From the NCBI RefSeq assembly GCF_007830065.1, contig NZ_VLKK01000018.1:1-53108 (forward strand): DNA of 53,108 bases, in the 5' to 3' direction. The notes below the pieces were generated by a model, which saw nothing but the letters and a program-made list of their open reading frames with translations, ran no database searches and was not told where the DNA came from. Both the position numbers and the translations under genes were made by a program. This stretch comes from Sphingobium wenxiniae (GTDB taxonomy: Bacteria; Pseudomonadota; Alphaproteobacteria; Sphingomonadales; Sphingomonadaceae). Each line of letters begins with the position of its first letter. Position 1 is the stretch's first letter. This document shows positions 25,723 through 34,722 of the stretch, piece after piece.

Positions 25723-26273
25723 GTGAAAACCCTTCTTTCTCTTCTAGTTCGCGCGCACTCTTCTACTAAAACACTTTATAATGGTTTGCTGTCTCGTATT
25801 TACCGGACCCGACCCTCTCAAAATGGGCGAATTTTTCTTTGGACTCTTCAGATATCTACTCATTCGAATCTATTAGTGTCGGCGACAATGTGAACCTCGT
25901 CAGATACTTATCGCGGCTCGTTCGAAGATTGTGATCGGTAACAATGTCATGCTCGGCCCAGAAGTAACAATTCGTGGCGGCAATCATCGGATCGATATTG
26001 TCGGTAAGCCGATGATTGCCGTCGGTAATGATGAGAAGCGCCCTGAAAGACGATCCGGGTGTAGTTATTGAAAACGATGTGTGGATCGGGACAAGAGCAA
26101 TTCTTGCTGGCGTCGCAGTCGGTCGAGGTTCGGTTGTCGCCGCTGGTGCTGCCGTGACTAAAAATGTCCCACGCTATAGCATCGTTGGAGGTAACCCAGC
26201 AAAATTGATCCGCATGCGCTGGGATCATCAAACATTTGCTCAGCATGAGACAATTATGAAGCAAATATTCTAG
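25723..26273 (+). pseudogene. Hexapeptide-repeat acetyltransferase, multiply frameshifted
   Basis: Similarity to a maltose-O-acetyltransferase-like enzyme is spread over three frames. From GTG 25723 comes KTLLSLLVRAHSSTKTLYNG. Another frame near 25860 gives ISVGDNVNLVRYLSR. Another near 25930 gives VIGNNVMLGPEVTIRGGNHR. The last frame (from about 26044) gives DDPGVVIENDVWIGTRAILA, GVAVGRGSVVAAGAAVTKNV and PRYSIVGGNPAKLIRMRW to the stop at 26273. At least three small insertions or deletions are needed to join them. The position, between sugar-synthesis genes and wzx, suggests it once O-acetylated a sugar of the polymer; its loss would remove that acetyl group. Sequencing error is the alternative, but the multiple shifts make decay more likely. 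Confidence 0.87.
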
Positions 26274-26294
26274 TTAACGATTTACGGACAACCT

Positions 26295-27575
26295 ATGAAT
26301 CGTTCACGTCGCCTTGTTTCAGGGATCATCGGGGGCGCTCTCGGGCGATCCGTCAGCCTCATTGCGCCATTTTTGGTCATGCCAATCATGCTGCGTTATC
26401 TTGGCGATACGCATTTCGGTATTTGGATGACTGCAGTGTCGATTACCAGCATGGCGCAATTCAGCGACCTAGGTATCGGTAACGGGTTGCTGACCAGACT
26501 ATCAGCTGCGTTTGGCCGTGACGATATCGTTAGCGCCCGCGCAGATATTTCGAGCGCCTATGCGATGCTGACATGCGTGGCATTGATACTCTCCGTTATT
26601 TCAGGGGGTCTGTTGCTGGCATCCAATCTACGACCATTCGGAATATCCACCCAGCCCGCCTCGCTTGCTATCGTAGCGTCAGTCCTGGTGGCTTTTTTTG
26701 CCGGAATTCCAGCGAGCATCATTCAGCGCGTCATGTATGCCCGACAACAGGTTATGTTGAGCAATCTATGGCAGATTGCGGGGGCCAGCGTTGCGGTTAT
26801 CGCCTGCTGGGCGGCTGTGACTTTGAAGCTACCGCCATGGGCCGCCGTGCTGGCTTACGGCCTTCCTGCGGCACTGGCCCTGGCAGGCGCAGGCCTGTGG
26901 TACTTCGTTCGCAATCCGGAATTGCGGCCTCGCCTGTCCGATGTGCGTAAGGATTCCAGCCGACAGCTTTTAACACTTGGAATACGCTTTCTCGCGCTTG
27001 GCATTTTGACGTCGGTCGCGTTGAATGTTGATAATGTCATTATTGCTGCGAATGCAGGCGCACATGCAGTCACGCAATACTCGGTCCCAGCGAAAATTGG
27101 GTCGCTCTTGGGCCTCGTCATAACGACGATCTTTCTTCCACTATGGGCCGCCAACGGCGAAGCATTAGCGCGGGGCGATTTTGACTGGGTACGCAATAAC
27201 AGCCGCCGGATGGTATGGATCGGCGGTGGCGGTGTTGCGGTCGCAGCTATGATATTAACGTTGGCAGGTGACCGGATCATCTATTTATGGATGGGCCGAA
27301 ATTTTTCCGATCAGCAGATGATTTTAGGATTGCTTGGGGGGCTTTCGGTTGTGATGGCTATTGCGTCACCTGCGAATATGGTTCTGAACGCGATAGGACA
27401 AATTCGAATTCAAATCATTGCTTGGGCAATCTTCGCTCTAATCACTATTGCTCTCAAATTAGCTTTTGTCACTGAAGGCCATCTGTGGCTCGTTCCTGCC
27501 ATTTCTCTGATAATGTATGCTATCATTATAACGCCAGCGATGTGGAAAACGGCCGGCAACGCGCTGAGGCATTAA
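26295..27575 (+). CDS. wzx: Wzx-type lipid-linked oligosaccharide flippase
   Basis: A 426-residue polytopic protein with about 12 hydrophobic segments, for example LIAPFLVMPIMLRYLGDTHF at the start and VVMAIASPANMVLNAIGQI near 355. The opening GGALGRSVSLIAPFLVMPIM and FGIWMTAVSITSMAQFSDLG is typical of the polysaccharide-transport MATE/MOP superfamily members that flip undecaprenyl-linked repeat units across the inner membrane. It sits among sugar-synthesis and transferase genes and is the only flippase in the window. GC content is somewhat below that of the wza-wzc region. Confidence 0.9.
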   Translation: MNRSRRLVSGIIGGALGRSVSLIAPFLVMPIMLRYLGDTHFGIWMTAVSITSMAQFSDLGIGNGLLTRLSAAFGRDDIVSARADISSAYAMLTCVALILSVISGGLLLASNLRPFGISTQPASLAIVASVLVAFFAGIPASIIQRVMYARQQVMLSNLWQIAGASVAVIACWAAVTLKLPPWAAVLAYGLPAALALAGAGLWYFVRNPELRPRLSDVRKDSSRQLLTLGIRFLALGILTSVALNVDNVIIAANAGAHAVTQYSVPAKIGSLLGLVITTIFLPLWAANGEALARGDFDWVRNNSRRMVWIGGGGVAVAAMILTLAGDRIIYLWMGRNFSDQQMILGLLGGLSVVMAIASPANMVLNAIGQIRIQIIAWAIFALITIALKLAFVTEGHLWLVPAISLIMYAIIITPAMWKTAGNALRH

Positions 27576-27588
27576 GGGACGACACCCA

Positions 27589-28776
27589 ATGCGAATTCTA
27601 ATTGTAGGCCATTTCGACACCCGCGAAAGCACCGCTGCGAGCTTGCGAGTGCGTGGAACGGCGGGAGCGCTGCTAACGGCAGGGCATGACGTACAGGTGA
27701 TCGATGTTCGAATGGGGAGAACCGATCCGAGGGGCTGGTCGATAGAGTTGTCAGGGCTACCGATATTGACGGGCGTGTCGCTGGACGAATACGCCACCGG
27801 CTTCCTTTCACATTTTCCGATGGGCGTTCGAGGAATGTTTATCGGGGACGTTACCGCAAATTATATCCGCGAAATGTCTCCGCGACCCGATCTTATCATT
27901 CTCTATGGCACGCATCTGGGATATATTCGGCGGCTCCGCAAACTTTGCAACGAACTCGGTATCCCGCTCGTCCTCGACATCGTCGAATGGTATGCGGCGG
28001 AGGATCTGCCCGGCGGCCGCTTCGGTCCCTATGCCATTTCCAACATGCTGAGTATGCGCCGGGAATCGTTTCGCGCCGACGGCTTCTTTGTCATAAGCGA
28101 GCGCCTGGCCAAGCATTATAGCCGTGCAGGCAAGCCAATCGTAACGGTCCCGCCTCTCTTTCTTGAAACCGTCATGACCGCAGAAAAATGGTCCGAAGAC
28201 GACGGACGCCTTCATCTCGTTTACGCCGGATCACCAGGTAACAAGGAAGCGTTCGAAACGCTGATTGGCGGACTGAGCATTGCGGCGGCACAGGGCGTGG
28301 CGCTTACCTGGCACCTCGTCGGCATGACCGAGGCGGATTTGCGGGCCGTGCCGGGTGGCTCGACGTGGCTTGACGGGGCAGGTGCCACGGCCACGATCTG
28401 CTATGGCCGCATCCCGAACGTGCGCGCCCGAAGAATCGTATCACGGTCGGATTTTAGCCTGCTATTACGACCGCTGCGCCGATCCAATCAGTTTGGCTTT
28501 CCATCAAAGCTTGCTGAGAGCATGACGCTGGGTACACCGGTCATCGCTAACCGGTTCAGTGACCTCTCGCGCTTCCTGAGCGACGGGGAAAACGCCCTCC
28601 TGTTGACCGATTTGTCGAATGAAACTTTCGCCGATGCCGTGATGCGAGCGGCAAACCATTCTCCCGGCATCCGCAATATGATGTGCGCCAGCGCACAAGC
28701 CCTTGCCCGAACGCACTTTTGCCCCCAAAGCCACTCGCGGTCCATGAGCGACATGCTGGAGAAATTGCGCGGATGA
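27589..28776 (+). CDS. Glycosyltransferase, GT-B fold (GT4-like)
   Basis: A 395-residue transferase. Opens with RILIVGHFDTRESTAASLRV; the N-terminal half contains LIILYGTHLGYIRRLRKLCN. The C-terminal nucleotide-sugar half has HLVYAGSPGNKEAFETLIGG, then LLRPLRRSNQFGFPSKLAES and TPVIANRFSDLSRFLSDGEN, the donor-binding segment of GT4 enzymes. It would add one sugar to the lipid-linked repeat on the cytoplasmic face. Donor and acceptor cannot be read from the sequence. AGGGA lies about nine bases before ATG 27589. The stop overlaps the next gene (ATGA). Confidence 0.85.
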   Translation: MRILIVGHFDTRESTAASLRVRGTAGALLTAGHDVQVIDVRMGRTDPRGWSIELSGLPILTGVSLDEYATGFLSHFPMGVRGMFIGDVTANYIREMSPRPDLIILYGTHLGYIRRLRKLCNELGIPLVLDIVEWYAAEDLPGGRFGPYAISNMLSMRRESFRADGFFVISERLAKHYSRAGKPIVTVPPLFLETVMTAEKWSEDDGRLHLVYAGSPGNKEAFETLIGGLSIAAAQGVALTWHLVGMTEADLRAVPGGSTWLDGAGATATICYGRIPNVRARRIVSRSDFSLLLRPLRRSNQFGFPSKLAESMTLGTPVIANRFSDLSRFLSDGENALLLTDLSNETFADAVMRAANHSPGIRNMMCASAQALARTHFCPQSHSRSMSDMLEKLRG

Positions 28777-30173
28777 CCATGTCTGTCTCTCAATTTCGAT
28801 CTGATAGAGGCCGGGTCTATCCGGGACTGGTTGACGGGCACCATCATGGCAGCTTGCCGTCACGTACTCGAAAGACCCTCTTTGCCCCGATCCGCTTCTC
28901 GCTCCTCTACCTCCTGACGACTTTCGGGCTGTTCCTGATCAGCAATCTCGTCAGCGACGTTTCCAATCTCGGAACGCTCATCAGTTTCGTCATGCTGTCA
29001 TTTGCCGGGCTTTATCTGGGCTATTATATGGGTATTGCTCCCGTGGTCGAACATTACAAGCGCGACCAAGGCGCGCCATTCGGCGACCGTCCCTCTCATA
29101 GATGGCTCGTTATCGCAGGCGCCCTCTATTTTACCGTTTGGGGCATAAATCAATTCTATGATTTCGGCGGTACTGATCTTCAAAGCATTGTGCGAACCAT
29201 ACTTTCGCCCGGTGAGGCCTATCAAGCCAAATTCGATGTTTTTTCTGAACGAATAGAAACCAAACAGGTAAACCGGATTACGCAAATTCTCATTATACTC
29301 AGCATTATATATGCGGTTTTCTTGCCATTGGCTGTCGTATCCTGGTCGCGACTCAATCGTTACATCAAAGCCCTGACGATTTTGGGCGTTACAATGTATG
29401 TGACAAGTTTTCTGTTCATCGGCACCATGAAGGGCATCGGCGACATTGTCCTTTTCCTTATAACAGGCGTTTCCGTGATCCTGGCGCGGCAGAGCCTGTC
29501 CAGCGCCCAGCGCATCGTCCGCACCCGTATTTATGTCATGATCGGCATCACCAGCTTTGCCTTCTTCACCTATATGGCGATCAACCAAGTCCAAAGGGCG
29601 GAACAGTTCGGCATTTCGGAATCGGGAACGGTCGGCAACATATCCGATACGCTTCTCGTCCGGACAATTGGGTACGACGCGGCCTTTGGTATATATCAGA
29701 CACTCGCCTACCCCAGCCACGGTTATCGCGGGCTTGCCTACAGTCTTGAACAGCCATTTGAATTTTCCCACGGCGCCGGCTTCTCACAGGCTTATGAATC
29801 CTACCGGCTTCAGTTCCTGGGAGGCGAGGACAATCGTTATCTCACCTACCCCTATCGCGCCGAACGGATAACCGGCTGGCCGGCAGGAATGTACTGGTCG
29901 ACGATTTTTCCCTGGCTGGCGTCGGATCTCAGTTTTTTCGGCGTACCGATCTTCATGATCCTCATGGGCTTTATTTTCGCCCGGTTATGGATAGCCTGTC
30001 TTTACAATAACAATCCCTTCGCTCTGGCTGCGGTGGGGCAGATGATCATTTTCATCGCCTTCATACCCGCGAATAACCAGGTGCTCATGCAGCGTCAGGG
30101 CCTATGGGCGGTAATTACCTTGATCGGCATCGGGCTGACCAAATATCTGGCACGCCGCCAACCGGTTCGCTGA
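28773..30173 (+). CDS. Polysaccharide polymerase, Wzy-like membrane protein
   Basis: A 466-residue protein with 10-12 predicted membrane helices, e.g. FSLLYLLTTFGLFLISNLV (about 30-48), GTLISFVMLSFAGLYLGYYM, RITQILIILSIIYAVFLPLA and AAVGQMIIFIAFIPANNQVL. A long periplasmic loop lies at about 275-375 (RAEQFGISESGTVGNISDTL to RAERITGWPAGMYWS). This layout is that of oligosaccharide repeat-unit polymerases, which share little sequence. Position between glycosyltransferases supports the call. The start is ATG 28773, overlapping the previous stop; the open frame extends upstream inside the earlier gene. Sequence conservation alone does not prove the role. Confidence 0.78.
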   Translation: MTMSVSQFRSDRGRVYPGLVDGHHHGSLPSRTRKTLFAPIRFSLLYLLTTFGLFLISNLVSDVSNLGTLISFVMLSFAGLYLGYYMGIAPVVEHYKRDQGAPFGDRPSHRWLVIAGALYFTVWGINQFYDFGGTDLQSIVRTILSPGEAYQAKFDVFSERIETKQVNRITQILIILSIIYAVFLPLAVVSWSRLNRYIKALTILGVTMYVTSFLFIGTMKGIGDIVLFLITGVSVILARQSLSSAQRIVRTRIYVMIGITSFAFFTYMAINQVQRAEQFGISESGTVGNISDTLLVRTIGYDAAFGIYQTLAYPSHGYRGLAYSLEQPFEFSHGAGFSQAYESYRLQFLGGEDNRYLTYPYRAERITGWPAGMYWSTIFPWLASDLSFFGVPIFMILMGFIFARLWIACLYNNNPFALAAVGQMIIFIAFIPANNQVLMQRQGLWAVITLIGIGLTKYLARRQPVR

Positions 30174-30177
30174 CGTC

Positions 30178-31245
30178 ATGGATCCCCTAGTTGTTCAGCA
30201 TTGCTTTGGCGCACCGCATACGGGCGGACCCGCGGCAGCGTTGTCGCGCCTGCAGGCGATGCGCACGCACCCTTATCCCGAAATCTGGCAGCGCGAGGCG
30301 GCGGGCGGTTTCTCGTTGCAGCTCATCCGGCGCTTCAAGGACGAACTTCGACGATTACGCCCCCAACTCCTGCATGTACGTGGCCTGGGGAACGAAGGGT
30401 TCCATGCGGCACTGGCCGGCCGCTTGGCCGGCGTACCTCATATTCTCGTATCGGTGCATGGAACGCAACGTGACCTGGTGGGCAGCGGCGGTCTTCGGCG
30501 GGCGACCGTGGTAAATCTGCTCGAGCCAGCGACGCTGCGGATGGCCGATGCTATCGTCACCATGTGCCATTCGGCGGCACAGCGGAGCTTCCTAGATCCT
30601 GTCCGGCATAAGATGCTTGTGCCCGTACCTAATGGAGTGGCATTGCCTGGTCCTGAAGAAATGGCAAAAGGTACGGCCATTCGCGAACGACTGGGAATCG
30701 CCGCCGACCGGATCGTGGCAGTCATCGTATCGCGGCTGACTGAGCAAAAGGGCTATGCCGACCTCGCCCAGGCTTTGCGCCATATCGAAGCAGCGGACGG
30801 CCCGGACATCGACTTGATTGTTGTCGGAGGTGGCGATGAAGACGGACGCATCGCTCGGCTTTTTGACGGCCTTGTCCGATGCCGAGTGCATTTTACCGGA
30901 CAGCAGAGCGAAGTGGGGCCTTATCTCGCGGCTGCCGATCTATTCGTTTTTCCGTCATGGCACGAAAATCTGTCCAACGCGCTGATCGAAGCGATGGCCT
31001 ATCGCCTGCCAGTCGTCGCGACCGCAGTAGGCGGCAACGTCGAAGTCTTAAATCACGGCGGCGGCGTGCTTGTACCGGCCCGCAATGCGGGGGCGTTGGC
31101 TGGCGCCATGCTCCGGCTGGTCAAAGACGCCGCCCAGCGCGAGGCGATGGGCCATGCCGCCCTTGGAACGATTGTCGAACATTATAGCCTCGATCGAATG
31201 GCGCGGTCGTGGGAAGCACATTATCGCGCGGTCGCGGCGACATGA
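30178..31245 (+). CDS. Glycosyltransferase family 4-like protein
   Basis: A 355-residue GT4-type transferase. N-terminal acceptor domain starts VVQHCFGAPHTGGPAAALSR (the glycine-rich entry loop) and HVRGLGNEGFHAALAGRLAG. The donor domain has AVIVSRLTEQKGYADLAQAL, LIVVGGGDEDGRIARLFDGL, FTGQQSEVGPYLAAADLFVF and PSWHENLSNALIEAMAYRLP, which is the EX7E-type motif region with conserved glutamates, then VVATAVGGNVEV. It is coupled to the next gene by ATGA and starts four bases after the polymerase gene. The sugar donor is not known. Confidence 0.88.
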   Translation: MDPLVVQHCFGAPHTGGPAAALSRLQAMRTHPYPEIWQREAAGGFSLQLIRRFKDELRRLRPQLLHVRGLGNEGFHAALAGRLAGVPHILVSVHGTQRDLVGSGGLRRATVVNLLEPATLRMADAIVTMCHSAAQRSFLDPVRHKMLVPVPNGVALPGPEEMAKGTAIRERLGIAADRIVAVIVSRLTEQKGYADLAQALRHIEAADGPDIDLIVVGGGDEDGRIARLFDGLVRCRVHFTGQQSEVGPYLAAADLFVFPSWHENLSNALIEAMAYRLPVVATAVGGNVEVLNHGGGVLVPARNAGALAGAMLRLVKDAAQREAMGHAALGTIVEHYSLDRMARSWEAHYRAVAAT

Positions 31246-32453
31246 GTATGAGCAAATCTCCCGCCCTGCTCCTGGGTTTCACCATCCCCGACGCCGTAGC
31301 GCGTCCGATATTCGCAGCCGATCCGCTACCGGCAGTGCAGACACATAATTTCGCTTGGAGCCTGGCGCACGCGCTCGGCAGCGCCCATGATCGCATATAT
31401 TTGCTGTCTACGGACCCGGTGCAGAACTATCCGCTCGTTCCGCAGAAGTGGTTCGCCGCAAGAAGCTTCGTCGAAAATGGTATCGAGGGGCGAACGATCG
31501 CTTTTGCGAACCTGATGATCTTAAAGCATCTGACCCGCTTTATTTCCTGCCTCGCAGCTTTGCCTCAAATTCGGCGTTGGCAAATACACAGCATCTATAT
31601 CCATGGCGTTCACAGTCCGTTCCTGCTTTTTGGCGCCTTACTCGCCCTATTCGGATATCGCGTCGTTCCCGTCCTGACTGACCCGCCGGGCATTATTCTG
31701 CCGACCGACGGAAAGATTTCCACACTGCTCAAGCGAGTGGACCGCAAAATTACTAGGGCGCTGATACGACGCACGACCGCCATTGTCGCGCTTGCGCCTG
31801 AACTGGCGCGCCCCTTTGCGGACACGCTTCCGGTATTGGTGGTGCCGGGGATTCTCAACGGCCGCTGGGTCGAACGAATTCAAAGCTTCGGCAAGGCACG
31901 CATACAGTCCCCACCCGGAAAGCGCCCGGTCGTCCTATATGCCGGCGGTCTTGTCGCCGCTTATGGCGTCGACCGGCTCATCGATGCAGCGACATTGCTG
32001 CCCGATATCGATTTTCTTTTCTATGGGAAGGGCAATCAAGTGGTAAGGCTGGAGAATAGCGCCGCACCCAACATCAGCTATCGTGGCTTTGCCAATTCGG
32101 CCCAGCTCGCAGAGGCGATGCGCGATGCCTCCATCCTGATCAATCCGAGACCTTCAAACGCCGATTTTGCGGTTCAGTCCTTCCCGTCGAAGCTCATCGA
32201 ATATCTTGCCACTGGCCGTACGGTGCTGACAACGCGCATTCGCAGCATTCCGTCCGACCTCGCGAACTGTTTCGACTATATCGACGATGAAACCCCTGCG
32301 GGAATCGCCGATGCGATCCAGCGTGCGCTTATTAAGCCGGAGAGCAAACACGACGTCCTCGCCCATATCGAAGCCCTTTACGGCGAACAGGCCGTCGGTG
32401 CGTGGCTGGCAGCGCTCGCCAACGACCGCACACCGCGAGGGTCCTTCTCATGA
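31242..32453 (+). CDS. Glycosyltransferase, GT-B fold
   Basis: A 403-residue protein beginning MSMSKSPALLLGFTIPDAVA from ATG 31242, which overlaps the previous stop; the open frame continues upstream only within the earlier gene. The N-terminal half (to about 205) has HNFAWSLAHALGSAHDRIYL and HGVHSPFLLFGALLALFGYR. The C-terminal half has PVVLYAGGLVAAYGVDRLID, FLFYGKGNQVVRLENSA, LINPRPSNADFAVQSFPSKL and EYLATGRTVLTTRIRSIPSD. These are the usual GT4/GT1-like donor-site segments. It would act in assembly of the repeat unit. Specificity is not evident. Confidence 0.84.
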   Translation: MSMSKSPALLLGFTIPDAVARPIFAADPLPAVQTHNFAWSLAHALGSAHDRIYLLSTDPVQNYPLVPQKWFAARSFVENGIEGRTIAFANLMILKHLTRFISCLAALPQIRRWQIHSIYIHGVHSPFLLFGALLALFGYRVVPVLTDPPGIILPTDGKISTLLKRVDRKITRALIRRTTAIVALAPELARPFADTLPVLVVPGILNGRWVERIQSFGKARIQSPPGKRPVVLYAGGLVAAYGVDRLIDAATLLPDIDFLFYGKGNQVVRLENSAAPNISYRGFANSAQLAEAMRDASILINPRPSNADFAVQSFPSKLIEYLATGRTVLTTRIRSIPSDLANCFDYIDDETPAGIADAIQRALIKPESKHDVLAHIEALYGEQAVGAWLAALANDRTPRGSFS

Positions 32454-32606
32454 ATCATGTTCCCCTTTGCTCTGCCGTCTCTCTGCCTGAGCGCCAGTTC
32501 ATCATGATCCCAGCATGCCGTGAGATGCCAAACCGCGTTTCTATCGCCAAAGGATCATCAGTCGAGTATCTGCAAAGCATGTATGCCCCGAAGATATGGC
32601 GTGAAT

Positions 32607-33872
32607 ATGATTGAACAGCGCGATTGCGATCAGGCGCATGTGACGACACGTCCACTCCGGCTGCTCTACATCTCCCAATGGTTTGAGCCGGAACCCATTC
32701 TCAAAGGCGCCTCGTTCGTGAAGGGCCTCGAAAGTCGAGGTTATCATGTGCAGTCTATCACCGGCTTTCCACATTATCCTCACGGCAAGGTCTACCCAGG
32801 CTATCGCCTGACATTTCACAAGCACGACATGGCAGGCGGCGTCCCTGTTGAAAGAGTGCTGCTCTATCCGAACCACAGCCGATCGAGCATCTTGCGGATC
32901 GTAAACTATTTCAGTTTTGCATTTAGCGCCGGCGTCTTCGGTGCGCTGCGATCCAGGCAATTCGATGTGGCTTATGTCTATCCGCCCATCCCCGCCGCTC
33001 TCGCGACTGCTGCCGTGTGCGCATTACGGCGCCGCCCTTACGTCATGGATATCCAGGATCTCTGGCCGGATTCAGTAGTGTCCTCCGGCATGCCCGGCGT
33101 CCGATGGATGGAACGAGCAATCCATATGCTGTGCAGGATCGCCTATCGTCGGGCAGCAATGATCGTCGCCCAATCACAAGGGATTGCCGACCGGCTGATA
33201 GAACGCGGCGTACCGCGCGACAAGATTCACGTCATTTACAACTGGGCGCATGAAGATGTGCCAGCGCCACAAATCGATCAAGCGCGATACGGCTTTGAAG
33301 GACGCTTCAATATCGTCTACGCCGGTAATCTAGGCATAGTGCAAGGACTCGACACGCTGATCGAGGCTACGAAAATCGCTGCTCGCTCGGTTCCTAACAT
33401 TCGGTTGACGCTGATTGGTAATGGGGTGGAAGCGGATCGATTACGCGACCTCATCGCCCATGATGGCAGCGATTATGTTCAGCTTCTTCCGGCAGTCCCG
33501 CGCGAGACCATCGGCGATGTGCTGGCATCGGCCGACGTCCTGACACTGCATCTCGTCCGCGATCCGCTGTTCGCGATCACTGTTCCCCATAAGACCCAGA
33601 CCTACCTTTCGGCCGGCAAACCGGTGCTGGCAGCCGTCGAGGGAGAAGCCGCAAGAATCGTAGTTGAATCGGGTGCAGGCTTGGCAGCACAACCTGAGAA
33701 CTCTGCATCAATCGCTGACGCGATGGTGGCCTTCGCTACAATGACGCCTGCAGAACGCGAGGCCATGGGCCAGCGCGCGCGCGATACCTATGGTTCTAAT
33801 TTCTCATTCGCAGCCGCTCTTGAAAAAACCGACGCTGTTCTTCGTACGGCGATGATACCCGTCGGTGAATAA
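32607..33872 (+). CDS. Glycosyltransferase WbuB-like (GT4), possible L-FucNAc transferase
   Basis: A 421-residue GT4 enzyme. RLLYISQWFEPEPILKGASF opens the acceptor domain; FPHYPHGKVYPGYRLTFHKH and YVMDIQDLWPDSVVSSGMPG are signatures of the WbuB/WcaI branch. The donor domain has FNIVYAGNLGIVQGLDTLIE, LTLIGNGVEADRLRDLI, HLVRDPLFAITVPHKTQTYL and GKPVLAAVEGEAARIVVESG. WbuB-type enzymes in several O-antigen loci transfer L-fucosamine, which fits the fnlABC set here (inference). ATG 32607 is used; the upstream frame to 32520 lacks family likeness. The 153 bases after the previous gene hold nothing clear. It is the last gene before an AT-rich gap. Confidence 0.87.
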   Translation: MIEQRDCDQAHVTTRPLRLLYISQWFEPEPILKGASFVKGLESRGYHVQSITGFPHYPHGKVYPGYRLTFHKHDMAGGVPVERVLLYPNHSRSSILRIVNYFSFAFSAGVFGALRSRQFDVAYVYPPIPAALATAAVCALRRRPYVMDIQDLWPDSVVSSGMPGVRWMERAIHMLCRIAYRRAAMIVAQSQGIADRLIERGVPRDKIHVIYNWAHEDVPAPQIDQARYGFEGRFNIVYAGNLGIVQGLDTLIEATKIAARSVPNIRLTLIGNGVEADRLRDLIAHDGSDYVQLLPAVPRETIGDVLASADVLTLHLVRDPLFAITVPHKTQTYLSAGKPVLAAVEGEAARIVVESGAGLAAQPENSASIADAMVAFATMTPAEREAMGQRARDTYGSNFSFAAALEKTDAVLRTAMIPVGE

Positions 33873-34119
33873 GGCAATTTCAAACCAATGGAAAATTCAA
33901 AGGCCTCTGTGACTTGAGATTGAAACAGATGTGTCGCAAAGCGATTTTGCGCCCGTCACATTTTATTATTCAAAAATATTTATAGCTATTACATAATAAT
34001 ATTTTAGCATTTTTATTTAAAAGATCAAAAATTCTTCACCAATAGCAAGCGCGCACATATAAAGTATTATTGTATGATATTAAGATGCTTATCGTCTATA
34101 TTGAGATCAATGTAATCAC
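33873..34119 (+). promoter_or_regulatory. AT-rich gap upstream of the pglC-type gene
   Basis: About 250 bases of strongly AT-rich DNA (most of 33950-34110), unlike the flanking genes. No protein is seen. It probably carries the promoter of the 34120-42564 operon; several TATAAT-like stretches occur, so a single -35/-10 pair was not chosen. A small dyad at 33935-33951 (CGCAAA/TTTGCG) may end the preceding operon but lacks a T-run. MucR and H-NS-like proteins favour such AT-rich tracts. Confidence 0.5.
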
Positions 34120-34722
34120 ATGACAAAGCGCTTTTTCGACATCGTTATAGCCGGCACGGGCCTGATTTTCTTCATTCCCGTCCTGCTCGTTATTTCTTCC
34201 CTTGTCGCTATCCTATTAGGACGTCCTGTGTTGTTCACACAACGACGACCGGGTTTGAAAGGCAAAGCTTTTACGATCTGGAAATTCCGTACCATGATCA
34301 ATGCCGTTGATAAGGCAGGCAACCTGCTACCCGATGAACAGCGTTTGACGCGTTTTGGTCGCTTCCTGCGAAAATCCAGTCTCGACGAACTCCCTGGATT
34401 GGTCAATGTTTTGAAAGGTGATATGAGCCTGGTCGGGCCTCGCCCTCTTCTGATAGAATATCTGCCGCTTTACAGCCCGGAACAGGCGCGACGGCACGAA
34501 GTGCGCCCTGGGATCACCGGCTGGGCGCAGGTCAACGGTCGCAACGCGCTTTCCTGGGACGAAAAATTCGCGCTCGACCTTTGGTATGTCGAACATCGCT
34601 CTTTCATACTCGACCTGAAGATTCTGTTCCGCACAGTTCGCAAAGTCCTCGTTCGTGACGGGATCAACGCGGCAGGGGAGGCGACGATGCCGAAATTCAC
34701 TGGAAGCGAAAACCGCCCGTGA
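34120..34722 (+). CDS. pglC: Monotopic phosphoglycosyl transferase, PglC-like initiating enzyme
   Basis: A 200-residue bacterial sugar transferase, the minimal PglC size. The membrane-embedded helix (about 7-32, FDIVIAGTGLIFFIPVLLVI) is followed by PVLFTQRRPGLKGKAFTIWK, FRTM, then the catalytic Asp-Glu pair in LRKSSLDELPGLVNVLKGDM and the SLVGPRPLLIEYLPLYSPEQ segment. RHEVRPGITGWAQVNGRNAL closes the active site. PglC-type enzymes place phospho-N,N'-diacetylbacillosamine on undecaprenyl phosphate; WecA-like substrates are less likely for this short form. The genes that make this donor follow directly, coupled by GTGA overlap, which fits well. Confidence 0.92.
   Translation: MTKRFFDIVIAGTGLIFFIPVLLVISSLVAILLGRPVLFTQRRPGLKGKAFTIWKFRTMINAVDKAGNLLPDEQRLTRFGRFLRKSSLDELPGLVNVLKGDMSLVGPRPLLIEYLPLYSPEQARRHEVRPGITGWAQVNGRNALSWDEKFALDLWYVEHRSFILDLKILFRTVRKVLVRDGINAAGEATMPKFTGSENRP

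Noticed and set aside
33935..33951. Possible terminator after the WbuB-like gene
   Set aside because: The stem is six pairs only and no T-run follows; recorded within the AT-rich gap and not as a terminator.
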